DNA of 64,000 nt from Actinomyces faecalis. Lineage in GTDB: Bacteria; Actinomycetota; Actinomycetes; Actinomycetales; Actinomycetaceae. Shown in pieces: positions 28,601 to 36,576 of the stretch. The first letter of the stretch is position 1, and each line of letters starts with the position of its first letter. The position numbers were made by a program, and so were the translations under genes. The notes under the pieces were generated by a model. The model searched no databases. It saw nothing but the letters and a program-made list of their open reading frames with translations, and was not told the origin of the DNA. The stretch is taken from NCBI RefSeq assembly GCF_013184985.2, contig NZ_CP063418.1, positions 1,550,001 through 1,614,000 of the forward strand, written 5' to 3'.

Positions 28601-29823
28601 TAACGGACCGTCGCGGCGTCGAGCCAGGCCGTGGTCGAGGCCGGCACCTGCAGCAGACCGTCCTTCTGCTCCAGCTGCTGAGAGCTGAGCAGCACCGAGG
28701 CCTGCTCAGGCAGCGCCACCGCCTGGTCAGTGGTGTTGACCAGGACGACCACGTCACGCACCAGCATGGTGAGGGCCTGCGGAGGGCACCACTCCAGGCC
28801 GGTGACGAAGGCGAGGGTCGAGGTCGCCAGCCTGCGCTCCCGGCGCAGGCGCGTGGCATGACGCACCGTGGCCAGGGGCGAGCCGAACTGGCTGGCCTGG
28901 GTGTGGGCGTGAGCGCCCACCAGCGCCGCCAGCTCCATCGGGGACTCCGGCTTGTCCTGGTCCAGCAGGGCGATCTCATCACCCTGGCGCAGATAGAGCG
29001 CCCCCGGCAGGGCCAGCATGAGCGCCTGCATCGACAGCCCTCGACGACGGCGCTCCTGACCTGACACACCGAACCAGCGTCGGCCGTCACCGGGGTCGGT
29101 CGCCTCGCTCAGGCAGAAGCTGGGCAGGTAGCGCCACACCGGCGGAGCGCCGAAGCGGTCGTGCTCAGCGAGCGAGCTCGTGATGTGGCGCGTCAGAGAG
29201 TCCACGTCCCAGCGCGTGAGCGTCAGGGCGTCGTCGCGCAGGTGGTGCAGCCAGTCCTCCTGCAGGTGGTGGCGCATCGTGTCCGGGTAGTCGGCGGAGA
29301 CGTCCGCCCCCAGGATCCCGTCCTCGACGTGCATGGCCACCAGGCCGTGGAGGAGGGTGAAGTACTCCGTCAGGCGTCGCAGGTCCGTGCGCTCATCGAC
29401 CTCGGGCGGGATGATCGTGCCCAGGTCCACGCCGTCAGCACCCGCTGCCAGGAAGGCCTCGGCACGCCCGATGATCCCTTCGCCGCTGCGCTCGGCGCCC
29501 ACGACGAAGCGGTCGTCGTCGTGCACGTGCGCGCCGGTGACCGGCCCCAGCGCGCCGGACACGCGTACCACCACGCGCAGGCCGCGCTCGTGCGCCTGGT
29601 CAGTCAGGCGGCGGAAGGAGTCGATCTCGGTGGCTGTGTCCAGCAGGCTCGGGCGCAGCAGCAGCGCGGTGAATCCGAGGGAGACGACGTGATCGAGCAT
29701 GCGGTGGGCACCAGCCAGGTCAGCCGCACCGAGCTCAGGTGAGGCGATCTCATAGACCAGCCCGTCACGCCACCACTCGATCGGCCCTGAGGACGCACGG
29801 TGGACGAGCGTTGTCGTGGTCAT
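28600..29823 (-). CDS. Degenerate GH13 (alpha-amylase/oligo-1,6-glucosidase)-like protein
   Basis: 407 aa, clearly shorter than active GH13 glucosidases (about 550). The N-terminal barrel start WWRDGLVYEIASPELG and the C-terminal part (LMLALPGALYLRQGDEIALLD; RLRRERRLATSTL) match the family. The catalytic regions do not: where region II should give a GFRxD nucleophile the protein reads DGVDLGTIIPPEVDE, and no NHD-type region IV is found. It is therefore probably not a hydrolase. ATG 29823 is the first credible start; upstream codons are low-complexity Arg/Pro. Unknown present function; carbohydrate binding or regulation are possible. Confidence 0.65.
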   Translation of the reverse strand: MTTTTLVHRASSGPIEWWRDGLVYEIASPELGAADLAGAHRMLDHVVSLGFTALLLRPSLLDTATEIDSFRRLTDQAHERGLRVVVRVSGALGPVTGAHVHDDDRFVVGAERSGEGIIGRAEAFLAAGADGVDLGTIIPPEVDERTDLRRLTEYFTLLHGLVAMHVEDGILGADVSADYPDTMRHHLQEDWLHHLRDDALTLTRWDVDSLTRHITSSLAEHDRFGAPPVWRYLPSFCLSEATDPGDGRRWFGVSGQERRRRGLSMQALMLALPGALYLRQGDEIALLDQDKPESPMELAALVGAHAHTQASQFGSPLATVRHATRLRRERRLATSTLAFVTGLEWCPPQALTMLVRDVVVLVNTTDQAVALPEQASVLLSSQQLEQKDGLLQVPASTTAWLDAATVR

Positions 29824-29960
29824 CACGGCAGCTGGCTCCCTTCTGCCGGGCACGCCGCCCGGTCGCGAGGCCGGGGCGTCAACCAGTCCGCCCTCCCGTG
29901 ACTCGCACAGGCCGGTGTCGAGCGTCCTCAACCTTTCAGCCATACTAGCGCGCCGCTGCG

Positions 29961-29966
29961 TAGGCT
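29961..29966 (+). promoter_or_regulatory. -10 box of leaderless dgt
   Basis: TAGGCT with 6 nt to the ATG at 29973. Confidence 0.5.
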
Positions 29967-29972
29967 GAGGGC

Positions 29973-31295
29973 ATGTCGTCACCCGAGCACGTCCTTGCCC
30001 ACTCCCTAGCCGCTGCCGGAGAGGACCAGGGCGACCTCGTCGGCTACCACGCCCACGACGTCGAGCGCTTCGTGACCGAGGCCGCGAAAAACCCTCAGCG
30101 CACCCCCTTCGAGCGCGACCGCGCACGTGTGCTCCACTCCTCCGCACTGCGACGACTGGGTGCCAAGACGCAGGTACTGGGTCCTTCCGCTGACGACTTC
30201 GTGCGTACACGTCTCACCCACTCCCTGGAGGTGGCCCAGGTCGGACGCGCGATCGGACAGGCGCTGGGGTGCGACCCTGACGTCGTCGACGCTGCGTGCC
30301 TGGCCCACGACCTGGGCCACCCGCCCTACGGCCACAACGGCGAGAAGGCCCTGGACCAGGTAGCCGCCTCGATCGGGGGCTTCGAGGGCAACGCCCAGAC
30401 TCTGCGCCTGCTCACACGCCTGGAGCCCAAGACCCTGGACGGCTCCGGGCACAGCGTGGGCCTCAACCTCACCCGGGCGAGCCTGGACGCCGTGGCCAAG
30501 TACCCCTGGGCCAAGGGCGAGGGACCAGGCGGGCCGGAGGGCAAGAGCTCACGCAAGTACTGCTGCTACGACGACGACCGTGAGGTCTTCGACTGGATGC
30601 GCACCGGTGCTCCGGCCGACCGGCGCTGCCTGGAGGCTCAGGTCATGGACTTCTCTGACGACGTGGGATACTCCGTCCACGACGTCGAGGACGCGATCGC
30701 GCTGGGGAAGATGGACCCGGCTGCCCTGCGCAGGGCGGCCGAGGGGCAGGCCGTGGTCGAGGCGACGCTCAGCTGGTACGGCAACGACCTCGACGGCGAC
30801 GAGCTGGAGGACGCCTGGCGCAGGCTCACGTCCCTGGACAGCTGGATCGACGGCTACAGCGGTTCCGTGGCCGACGCGGCGGGGCTGAAGAACATGACGA
30901 GCCAGCTCATCGGGCGCTTCGTCTCCGACGTCGCCCGAGCCACCCGTGAGGTCTTCGGGGACGGCCCCCTGGCCCGCTACGACGCCGACCTCGTCCTCCC
31001 CGAGCGCACACGCGCCGAGATCCTCGTCCTCAAGGGCGCTGCCGTGCGCTACGTCATGGCTCCCCGCGAGCACGAGCCGGTCTACCTGCGCCAGCGCACT
31101 GAGCTGTTCGACCTCGCTGACGCGCTGAGCACGTCCGGAGACAGGCACCTGGAGCCAGTCTTCGCCGAGGCCTGGCGGCAGGCGGGTGACGACGCCGGGA
31201 GGCTGCGTGCCGTCGTCGACCAAGTGGCCTCTCTCACTGACACCTCAGCCCGTCAGTGGCACGCCCGTCTGTGCGGGATGTTCTCGGAGGTCTAG
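29973..31295 (+). CDS. dgt: Deoxyguanosinetriphosphate triphosphohydrolase-like protein
   Basis: HD-domain dNTP triphosphohydrolase, cleaving dNTPs to nucleoside and tripolyphosphate. 440 aa with metal-site motifs RTRLTHSLEVAQVG (first His), CLAHDLGHPPYGHNGE (HD pair and following His) and a later Asp in VMDFSDDVGYSVHDVEDA. The N-terminal R-rich segment FERDRARVLHSSALRRL is typical. It lies 61 nt before dnaG in the same direction, an association frequent in actinobacteria, but dnaG has its own -10 box. Confidence 0.92.
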   Translation: MSSPEHVLAHSLAAAGEDQGDLVGYHAHDVERFVTEAAKNPQRTPFERDRARVLHSSALRRLGAKTQVLGPSADDFVRTRLTHSLEVAQVGRAIGQALGCDPDVVDAACLAHDLGHPPYGHNGEKALDQVAASIGGFEGNAQTLRLLTRLEPKTLDGSGHSVGLNLTRASLDAVAKYPWAKGEGPGGPEGKSSRKYCCYDDDREVFDWMRTGAPADRRCLEAQVMDFSDDVGYSVHDVEDAIALGKMDPAALRRAAEGQAVVEATLSWYGNDLDGDELEDAWRRLTSLDSWIDGYSGSVADAAGLKNMTSQLIGRFVSDVARATREVFGDGPLARYDADLVLPERTRAEILVLKGAAVRYVMAPREHEPVYLRQRTELFDLADALSTSGDRHLEPVFAEAWRQAGDDAGRLRAVVDQVASLTDTSARQWHARLCGMFSEV

Positions 31296-31344
31296 GCCTG
31301 TGGACGGCCGCGAGCGCAGGCCCCGGCCCCGGAGCGAGCGCGCT

Positions 31345-31350
31345 TAAGAT
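31345..31350 (+). promoter_or_regulatory. -10 box of leaderless dnaG
   Basis: TAAGAT with 6 nt to the ATG at 31357. Confidence 0.5.
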
Positions 31351-31356
31351 GACCGC

Positions 31357-33363
31357 ATGGCGGGACTGATCAAGCGCGAGGACATCGAGGCGGTGCGTGA
31401 GCGCGCCAGGATCGAGGACGTCGTCGGCGAGCACGTCACGCTCAAGAGCGGCGGTGTGGGCTCGATGAAGGGCCTGTGCCCCTTCCACGACGAGAAGACC
31501 CCCTCCTTCCACGTCCGGCCGCAGCTGGGCCTGTGGCACTGCTTCGGCTGCGGGGAGGGCGGGGACGTCATCTCCTTCGTGGAGAAGGTCAACCACCTGT
31601 CCTTCGCTGAGGCCGTGGAGTACCTGGCCGGGAGGGTCGGGGTCCAGCTGCGCTACGAGGACTCCTCCGGAGACGTGCGCCGCGGCGTCGAGCCCGGCAC
31701 CCGCCATCGCCTGCTGGAGGCCAACCGCGTGGCGGAGGAGTGGTTCCGCGCCCAGCTCTCCCCTGCCAACCCTGCCGCCGCTGCCGCCGGACGCTTCCTG
31801 TACGGTCGGGGGTTCGACGACGCGGCCCTGGCCCGCTTCGGGGTCGGCTACGCCCCGGCGGGGTGGGACAACCTGGCGGGTCACCTGCGTTCGAAGGGCT
31901 TCACCGAGGCTGAGCTCGTCGCCTCCGGCCTGTGCGGGCAGGGGGGATCTGGAGGCGGCCGGGTCTACGACCGCTTTCGGGACCGGATCATGTGGCCCAT
32001 CCGGGACGTGACCGGCGCGACCGTCGGCTTCGGAGGCCGCCGGCTGAGCGACGAGGACAAGACGGTCCCCAAGTACCTCAACACCCCGGAGACCGCGATC
32101 TACCACAAGAGCCAGGTCCTCTACGGGCTGGACCTGGCCAAGAAGGACATCGCCAGCCAGCACCGCGTGGTGGTGGTCGAGGGGTACACGGACGTCATGG
32201 CTGCCCACCTGTCCGGTGTGACGGTCGCGGTGGCGACCTGCGGGACGGCCTTCGGCGAGGACCACGTGCGGATCGTGCGACGCCTGCTGGGAGACAGCGC
32301 CGACCCCTCAGCCGGCGTCGTCATGGGCAACCGCGTGCGCGGAGGGGAGGTCATCTTCACCTTTGACGGGGACGCGGCCGGTCAGAAGGCAGCCCTGCGC
32401 GCCTACGGCGAGGACCAGCACTTCGCGGCCCAGACCTTCGTCGCCGTCGAGCCGCACGGGTTGGACCCGTGTGACCTGAGGCTGGAGGAGGGCAACCAGG
32501 GAATTCCCCGGCTGCTGGAGCGGCGCAAGCCCTTGTTCGAGTTCGTCATCCGTACCTGCCTGGCTGACCTGGACCTGGACACTGCCGAGGGGCGTGTGCA
32601 TGGCCTGCGAACGGCGGCGCCGGTCGTGGCCGGGATCCGGGACCGGGCGCTGCGCCGCGAGTACGCCCGGCGCCTGGCCGGCTGGGTGGCCCTGCCTGAG
32701 GCTGACGTGCTGCGCGCCGTGCAGTCCGCTGAGCGCCGTGGAGGCGGGGCCTCTCAGGGCACGACCGGCGGCGGGGACGCGGTCCTGGGCACCGACGCAC
32801 GACGTCCGGCCCTGGAGCCGGTGACGGACCAGGTCACGGCCCTGGAGCGTCAGGCCCTGGCGACGATGGTCCAGCAGCCTCTGGCGGCCGCGAGAGCGGG
32901 AGCGGACACGATCGAGGCCGCCGCCTTCTCCAACGCGGTTCACCGTGCCGCCTTCGAGGCCATCGAGGCCGCTGGAGGGGTGAGCCGGATGCAGGACGAG
33001 GTCGCAGCGCTCACGGCCGGCGGCATGGGCGTCAAGGAGGTCGAGCGCACCGCCTTCGCCCACTGGGTGGAGCAGGTGCGTCTGGGAGCCACCTCACAGA
33101 TCGACGCTGCTCTCACGGCGCTGGCTGTCGTGACCCTCCCTGTCTCGACGCGCCGCGGCTCGCAGGAGATCGATGCCGACGCCCTGGAGCGCTACGCGCG
33201 CGACGTGGTGACATCCCTGGCCCGTATGGGGGTCAACCGGAGGCTCACCGAGCTACGTGGCCGGCAGAAGCGTATGTCCGCGGAGGACCCGGGGTACCGC
33301 GAGCTCTTCGAGGAGATCGTGGGCCTGGAGAACAAGCGCATGCAGCTGAGCCGGCAGGGCTGA
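31357..33363 (+). CDS. dnaG: DNA primase
   Basis: Synthesises RNA primers for replication. 668 aa. The CHC2 zinc finger uses Cys41, His44, Cys62 and Cys65 ([10 protein letters not shown] and [11 protein letters not shown]). The RNA polymerase core with KYLNTPET follows, then the Toprim domain with [16 protein letters not shown] and the [13 protein letters not shown] metal site. The C-terminal third is the helicase-binding region. There is no truncation; the gene ends 12 nt before a strong terminator. It is the last backbone gene before the prophage. Confidence 0.97.
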   Translation: MAGLIKREDIEAVRERARIEDVVGEHVTLKSGGVGSMKGLCPFHDEKTPSFHVRPQLGLWHCFGCGEGGDVISFVEKVNHLSFAEAVEYLAGRVGVQLRYEDSSGDVRRGVEPGTRHRLLEANRVAEEWFRAQLSPANPAAAAAGRFLYGRGFDDAALARFGVGYAPAGWDNLAGHLRSKGFTEAELVASGLCGQGGSGGGRVYDRFRDRIMWPIRDVTGATVGFGGRRLSDEDKTVPKYLNTPETAIYHKSQVLYGLDLAKKDIASQHRVVVVEGYTDVMAAHLSGVTVAVATCGTAFGEDHVRIVRRLLGDSADPSAGVVMGNRVRGGEVIFTFDGDAAGQKAALRAYGEDQHFAAQTFVAVEPHGLDPCDLRLEEGNQGIPRLLERRKPLFEFVIRTCLADLDLDTAEGRVHGLRTAAPVVAGIRDRALRREYARRLAGWVALPEADVLRAVQSAERRGGGASQGTTGGGDAVLGTDARRPALEPVTDQVTALERQALATMVQQPLAAARAGADTIEAAAFSNAVHRAAFEAIEAAGGVSRMQDEVAALTAGGMGVKEVERTAFAHWVEQVRLGATSQIDAALTALAVVTLPVSTRRGSQEIDADALERYARDVVTSLARMGVNRRLTELRGRQKRMSAEDPGYRELFEEIVGLENKRMQLSRQG

Positions 33364-33374
33364 GCGGGAACGCC

Positions 33375-33405
33375 GGAAGCCCCGGCCGGTGGGGCCGGGG
33401 CTTCC
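33375..33405 (+). terminator. Terminator after dnaG
   Basis: 13-bp perfect stem GGAAGCCCCGGCC/GGCCGGGGCTTCC with a GGTGG loop, 12 nt behind the dnaG stop and immediately before the phage attachment site. Confidence 0.85.
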
Positions 33406-33411
33406 GAGAGG

Positions 33412-33446
33412 CTCCTGCGGCTGGACTCGAACCAGCAACCGTCCGG
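33412..33446 (-). other. attL: duplicated 3' end of tRNA-Asn
   Basis: Minus strand reads CCGGACGGTTGCTGGTTCGA and continues GTCCAGCCGCAGGAG: part of the anticodon stem, variable loop, T arm GCTGG-TTCGAGT-CCAGC, acceptor strand CGCAGGA and discriminator G as in tRNA-Asn. The 5' half (acceptor TCCTGCG, D arm, GUU loop) is missing: beyond 33446 the sequence no longer fits a tRNA. This is the chromosomal remnant left when a phage integrates into the 3' end of a tRNA gene; the gene itself is rebuilt at attR, which is outside the window. Confidence 0.82.
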
Positions 33447-33560
33447 TAAGTGATCCGTTCTCCCCCCGCACCCCACAGCGGATCGCAGCCTGAGAGCAGG
33501 ACGAGCCCCACCACCAAGCGGTAGTGACAGACCGCACAGGCGCAGCCTTACATACCGCAC

Positions 33561-34400
33561 ATGGAATACACCAACGACGACCCCCGGTCCAAGCCCGTCC
33601 CCCTCCCCTGGCGCGAGCCCCTCGGCGCATGGCGCGCCGCCATGGTCGCAGCAGGAGCATCCCACCAGACACTGCGAGTGCGCACCTACTGGATCACGGC
33701 CCTCGCCCGGCACACAGGAACCGGCCCATGGGACGTCACCGACGACGCCCTCATCGCATGGGCAGGACGAACCGCATGGTCCTCCGAGACCAGACGATCC
33801 GCCTACGCCTCAGTACGCAAGTTCTACGACTGGGCACTCAGAGCCGGACGCACCAGCCACGACCCCTCCACCGCGCTACCACGCGTCAGAGAGTCCCAGC
33901 CCTCACCACACCCCTGCCCCGACCTCGTACTCACCCAGGCGGCCGCCCACGCGCCCGACGACGTGGCACTCATGATCACCATCGCCTCCAGGCTCGGTCT
34001 ACGACGCGGCGAGGTCGCCCGCATACACGCCCAGGACCTGAGCGAAGACCTCCTGGGACACAGCCTCCTCGTCCACGGCAAAGGAGGCCGCGAGCGCACT
34101 GTGCCCGTCACTGACGACCTGGCCCGGACGATCCGAGAGCGGGCTGGTGGAGGGTGGCTCTTCCCGGGGAGGGTCGGCGGGCACCTGTCACCTGACACCG
34201 TGGGGCGCAAGGTCGCCCGGGCCCTACCGCAGGGGTGGTCTATGCACTCCCTACGGCACCGGTTCGGGACGGTGGCCTATGAGCGCAGCCAGGACCTGAT
34301 GGCGGTCCAGAGGCTGCTGGGTCACGCCTCTCCCAAGACGACCCAGCGGTACGTGGCCACAGACGCCCGGAGGCTGCGTGCCGTCGCCGCCGCGGCATAG
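33561..34400 (+). CDS. int: Tyrosine site-specific integrase
   Basis: 279-aa phage integrase of the lambda family that recombines attP with the tRNA-Asn attB. A SAM-like core-binding domain spans about 20-100 and the catalytic domain 120-270 with the full set of residues: Arg148 (GLRRGE), Lys174 (GKGGRER), His229 and Arg232 (HSLRHR), His255 (GHASPKTTQ) and nucleophile Tyr264. It is short, without an arm-binding domain, similar to XerD-like phage integrases. It lies 115 nt from the att core. No excisionase gene was recognised next to it. Confidence 0.94.
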   Translation: MEYTNDDPRSKPVPLPWREPLGAWRAAMVAAGASHQTLRVRTYWITALARHTGTGPWDVTDDALIAWAGRTAWSSETRRSAYASVRKFYDWALRAGRTSHDPSTALPRVRESQPSPHPCPDLVLTQAAAHAPDDVALMITIASRLGLRRGEVARIHAQDLSEDLLGHSLLVHGKGGRERTVPVTDDLARTIRERAGGGWLFPGRVGGHLSPDTVGRKVARALPQGWSMHSLRHRFGTVAYERSQDLMAVQRLLGHASPKTTQRYVATDARRLRAVAAAA

Positions 34401-34446
34401 GCGTACTCGTCGCAACGCGTCCGCCCGTAGGGCCCGTAGACAGCGC

Positions 34447-34482
34447 GTGTCCCCGCCACCCATAACCGGGCGGCGGGGACAC
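34447..34482. terminator. Terminator between integrase and DUF2283 gene
   Basis: Stem GTGTCCCCGCC/GGCGGGGACAC with a 14-nt loop, between the convergent int (+) and DUF2283 (-) genes. Confidence 0.7.
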
Positions 34483-34494
34483 ATCACGCTGCTG

Positions 34495-34830
34495 TTAGGC
34501 GGGCTGACGCGCGCTCGAGGTACGGGCCATGATCGTCGAGTCCGCAGCCGAAGCCGCGTCGAACCGCAGGGACACAGCCAGGTTCGGCAGGAACGACGCC
34601 AAGAACGGCTCGTCCTTGGAGTGAATGTGCAGTGCCCGGGTCAGGTCATGGAGCGGGAACTTCGCGTTGAGGTTGAGGACCTCGATACCGACGGCGACCC
34701 CCATCTCGTTGAGGTCGACGAAGACGTCCTCGGAGTACTCAAACGTCTCAGCGATCGGGTCGTCAGACAGCGAGATGTAACAGGCGCGGACCTCAGGGTC
34801 GAGCGTGACGGTGCGGTGCGGTGCGCTCAT
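34495..34830 (-). CDS. DUF2283 domain protein
   Basis: 111 aa. The DUF2283 core is visible: VRACYISLSDDPIAETFEYSEDVFVDLNE (family pattern of a small beta-sheet ending in a DLNE/D segment), then GVAVGIEVLNLNAKFPL. DUF2283 proteins often pair with DUF4258 proteins, and such pairs have been suggested to be toxin-antitoxin-like, though biochemical proof is thin. It is the last gene of a three-gene leftward operon, 36 nt behind the DUF4258 gene, with AGGAGAGC before the ATG. The C-terminal tail is low complexity. Confidence 0.75.
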   Translation of the reverse strand: MSAPHRTVTLDPEVRACYISLSDDPIAETFEYSEDVFVDLNEMGVAVGIEVLNLNAKFPLHDLTRALHIHSKDEPFLASFLPNLAVSLRFDAASAADSTIMARTSSARQPA

Positions 34831-34866
34831 AGGTGCTCTCCTCCTTACGGGCTAACCGTACCGGTC

Positions 34867-35124
34867 TTATCTGGGAGCATTGGGGCTTTTCGCGATGCAT
34901 GTCACGATTGTCACCACCCCCATGTAGTTCGGTGGGTGCGAAGCAACCACAACGATCCTGTACCCGTCCTCCATAGGATGCGAGACGTACCTCATACGGT
35001 CCGGCGCGTTACCCGGCTCAGTGCGCTCAGGGTTGTTCAGGGCCTGGTCGATCTCCTCGTGCGTGATACTGCGCCCGCGAGCGCGCTGCCGTCCATGCTT
35101 GGAGTAGCGGTAGGTGAGCCTCAT
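34867..35124 (-). CDS. DUF4258 domain protein (putative toxin-like partner of DUF2283)
   Basis: 85 aa, basic. Family elements are YSKHGRQRARGRSITHEEID near the N-terminus, an arginine/tyrosine middle (DRMRYVSH) and the C-terminal beta-hairpin YRIVVVASHPPNYMGVVTIV. This layout resembles BrnT/RelE-type small RNases, which is why a toxin role is suspected, but no catalytic residue set can be asserted. Its ATG overlaps the DUF6941 stop by four bases, showing translational coupling. Confidence 0.68.
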   Translation of the reverse strand: MRLTYRYSKHGRQRARGRSITHEEIDQALNNPERTEPGNAPDRMRYVSHPMEDGYRIVVVASHPPNYMGVVTIVTCIAKSPNAPR

Positions 35125-35552
35125 CGTTCACTGTCCTGAGCCTGCTCCAGGAACGCCACCTCGAACTTCAGTGTCCGATCCACTCCCTCAGTCTCATCAA
35201 TGTCAATCTCAACCGTGTACGTGCCTGCTACGAGCAGTGGGATAGCGATCTGGACGGCGAAGACGATGCCCCGCCTGTGCCCCGAGTACGGCGGGTGGGC
35301 TTCCTCGGACGCGTCCAGGCGGTTGGTTGCCTCAATGACCAGCGGCTCATCACCTGGGGAGATCACTCTCACTGTCAACCCAATGTCCCTGCGGTCCGGC
35401 TCGTCGCACCGGATGCGTCCAGCCACCGCTAGGAATGCCTGCATCGGCACTTGCTCAACCAGTACCCGCGTGAATGATGCGCCCACCACAGTCAGCTTTG
35501 ACTCCTGGATCGCGGCATAGTCCGCAAGCATCGCGTAGTCGAGATCAATCAT
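35121..35552 (-). CDS. DUF6941-like protein
   Basis: 143 aa, predicted all-beta. The opening LDYAMLADYAAIQESKLTVVG is the characteristic start of the DUF6941 family (LDYAxLADYA...GKLxxxG), followed by IPLLVAGTYTVEIDIDE near the C-terminus. The role of the family is unknown. It is the first gene of the DUF6941-DUF4258-DUF2283 operon and starts 6 nt behind a TAGGAT box, so it is probably leaderless and expressed from the lysogen. Confidence 0.65.
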   Translation of the reverse strand: MIDLDYAMLADYAAIQESKLTVVGASFTRVLVEQVPMQAFLAVAGRIRCDEPDRRDIGLTVRVISPGDEPLVIEATNRLDASEEAHPPYSGHRRGIVFAVQIAIPLLVAGTYTVEIDIDETEGVDRTLKFEVAFLEQAQDSER

Positions 35553-35558
35553 GGGCTG

Positions 35559-35564
35559 ATCCTA
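35559..35564 (-). promoter_or_regulatory. -10 box of the DUF6941 operon
   Basis: TAGGAT on the minus strand with 6 nt to the ATG at 35552; leaderless arrangement as in the host backbone. Confidence 0.45.
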
Positions 35565-35708
35565 CGAGGCCAGCCTGCGCCTATCGGCGTTTTTACACGA
35601 CCTCGCATGACGGTGGGAACGAGACACTATTACTTCCCACCCTCGACCTTACCTGCTGCGTTAGCCGGACTTGGGACGGGGACACCGCCCCTTCCAGACA
35701 AAGGAGAA

Positions 35709-35732
35709 GCCCCCGGGGATCATCCGGGGGCC
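35709..35732 (+). promoter_or_regulatory. Hairpin in the leader of the 36-aa peptide gene
   Basis: GCCCCCGG-GGATCAT-CCGGGGGC forms an 8-bp stem 19 nt before the peptide ATG. An AAGGAG lies just upstream and a second ribosome site (GGAGG) just downstream. The hairpin could attenuate transcription or control translation. Confidence 0.45.
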
Positions 35733-35751
35733 TTACGGAAGGAGGGAAACG

Positions 35752-35862
35752 ATGATCTGGAACATCATCGGCATCCTGGTCGCCCTTCCAGCATCCATGG
35801 TAGCAGTCATAGAGCTCTGTCGGCTGCTCAGACCGGGACGCGGGAGGCACCGCAAGCGGTAA
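35752..35862 (+). CDS. 36-aa single-span membrane peptide
   Basis: Short gene with a strong GGAGGGAAACG ribosome site. The product is a single hydrophobic helix (WNIIGILVALPASMVAVIEL, residues 3-22) followed by a very basic tail (RLLRPGRGRHRKR). It has its own upstream hairpin and its own terminator, so it is an independent unit inside the lysogeny region. Size and layout resemble small membrane toxins of type I systems or superinfection-exclusion peptides, but I recognise no family. No antisense RNA could be confirmed. Confidence 0.5.
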   Translation: MIWNIIGILVALPASMVAVIELCRLLRPGRGRHRKR

Positions 35863-35870
35863 GGCGACCA

Positions 35871-35896
35871 CCCCTCCCGGCAGCCGCCGGGAGGGG
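35871..35896 (+). terminator. Terminator after the 36-aa peptide gene
   Basis: 11-bp perfect stem CCCCTCCCGGC/GCCGGGAGGGG with AGCC loop, 8 nt behind the peptide stop, followed by CCCTTCCCTCCT. Confidence 0.75.
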
Positions 35897-35918
35897 CCCT
35901 TCCCTCCTCATTATCACG

Positions 35919-36172
35919 ATGCCTCGGATCAATCGCGACGACCCCACGCCCGCTCATTTTCGTGCCATGAGGGAGGCTCACGGTATCGCCCGCCCGGACC
36001 TCGTGCACCTCATGGGAGTCAGGCTCACCAGCGTGCGCGACTGGGACCTGCGCACGACAGCCCCGGACGAGGCGTGGCGGATTCTCGACGGCCAGGCGCG
36101 ATCGCCGAGGAGCTGGGCGTGCCCGTGTGGGTCGCCCAGACCCTCCAGGCCACCCTCGACCCCTGGGACTAG
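35919..36172 (+). pseudogene. Frameshifted HTH (XRE-like) regulator
   Basis: From ATG 35919 the frame encodes an HTH protein (PTPAHFRAMREAHGIARPDL, then GVRLTSVRDWDLRTTAPDEA) up to about 36091. After that the continuation with protein-like composition is one base out of frame: AIAEELGVPVWVAQTLQATL then DPWD and stop at 36172. The span is 254 nt, one base short of 85 codons, so a single-base deletion near 36091-36102 (GGCCAGGCGCGATC) is the simplest reading. The stop shares CTAG with the convergent membrane protein gene. Could be a real loss of a regulator, a programmed shift, or a sequencing error. Confidence 0.65.
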
Positions 36173-36576
36173 CCGCGAGCGCTCAGTGAGCGCTGGGGGG
36201 CGAGTGTGTCGCCGTATGCGGGGAAGAGGTACTTGGCCATGATTGCGACGATGCCGACGACTTCGATAGTTAATCCGGTTATGAAGGCAACAGCGATTGT
36301 CTCCGTCATGCGGTTGGTGCAGGTGAGCCAGATGGAGATGATTATCGAGGTCGCGACGCATGCCCCGGCCAGGCTGATTCCCGCGATGAAGAACCACTCT
36401 CTGAGCTTGTTTGCTTGCTCGACTCGTACGGCCTCGGCGTCGCGCATCCGCTCGTCAGCCCTTTTGGCGACTCGCTCTGCAACCTTGCCTACTGGAAGGT
36501 CGCTCTGCGGCTCTTGATCCTGTGACGCACGGAAGAACTCGTCGAGTGAGGCGTCAGAGGGGCCTGGTTCTGTCAC
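36169..36576 (-). CDS. Two-span membrane protein coupled to ImmA-like gene
   Basis: 135 aa, no family recognised. The N-terminal 60 residues are charged and probably cytoplasmic with a helical Arg/Glu segment (VAERVAKRADERMRDAEAVR). Two membrane helices follow: FFIAGISLAGACVATSIIIS (about 62-81) and AVAFITGLTIEVVGIVAIMA (about 95-114). The ATG overlaps the stop of the ImmA-like gene by four bases, so the two are co-translated. Base composition of this pair is visibly lower in GC than the surrounding phage genes. A membrane sensor or effector working with the protease is inferred, not shown. Confidence 0.6.
   Translation of the reverse strand: MTEPGPSDASLDEFFRASQDQEPQSDLPVGKVAERVAKRADERMRDAEAVRVEQANKLREWFFIAGISLAGACVATSIIISIWLTCTNRMTETIAVAFITGLTIEVVGIVAIMAKYLFPAYGDTLAPQRSLSARG

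Noticed and set aside
33447..33560. Possible intact tRNA-Asn next to the integrase
   Set aside because: The sequence beyond 33446 gives no anticodon loop, D arm or matching acceptor strand (TCCTGCG), so only the 3' fragment is present.
34867..35124. Considered as a phage excisionase because it is near the integrase
   Set aside because: No HTH is visible; the sequence fits DUF4258, and its DUF2283 neighbour supports that.
35607..36242. A 211-codon plus-strand ORF spanning the peptide and HTH genes
   Set aside because: It crosses two hairpins including a terminator and reads the 36-aa peptide gene in another frame; only the part from 35919 to about 36091 looks like real coding sequence.
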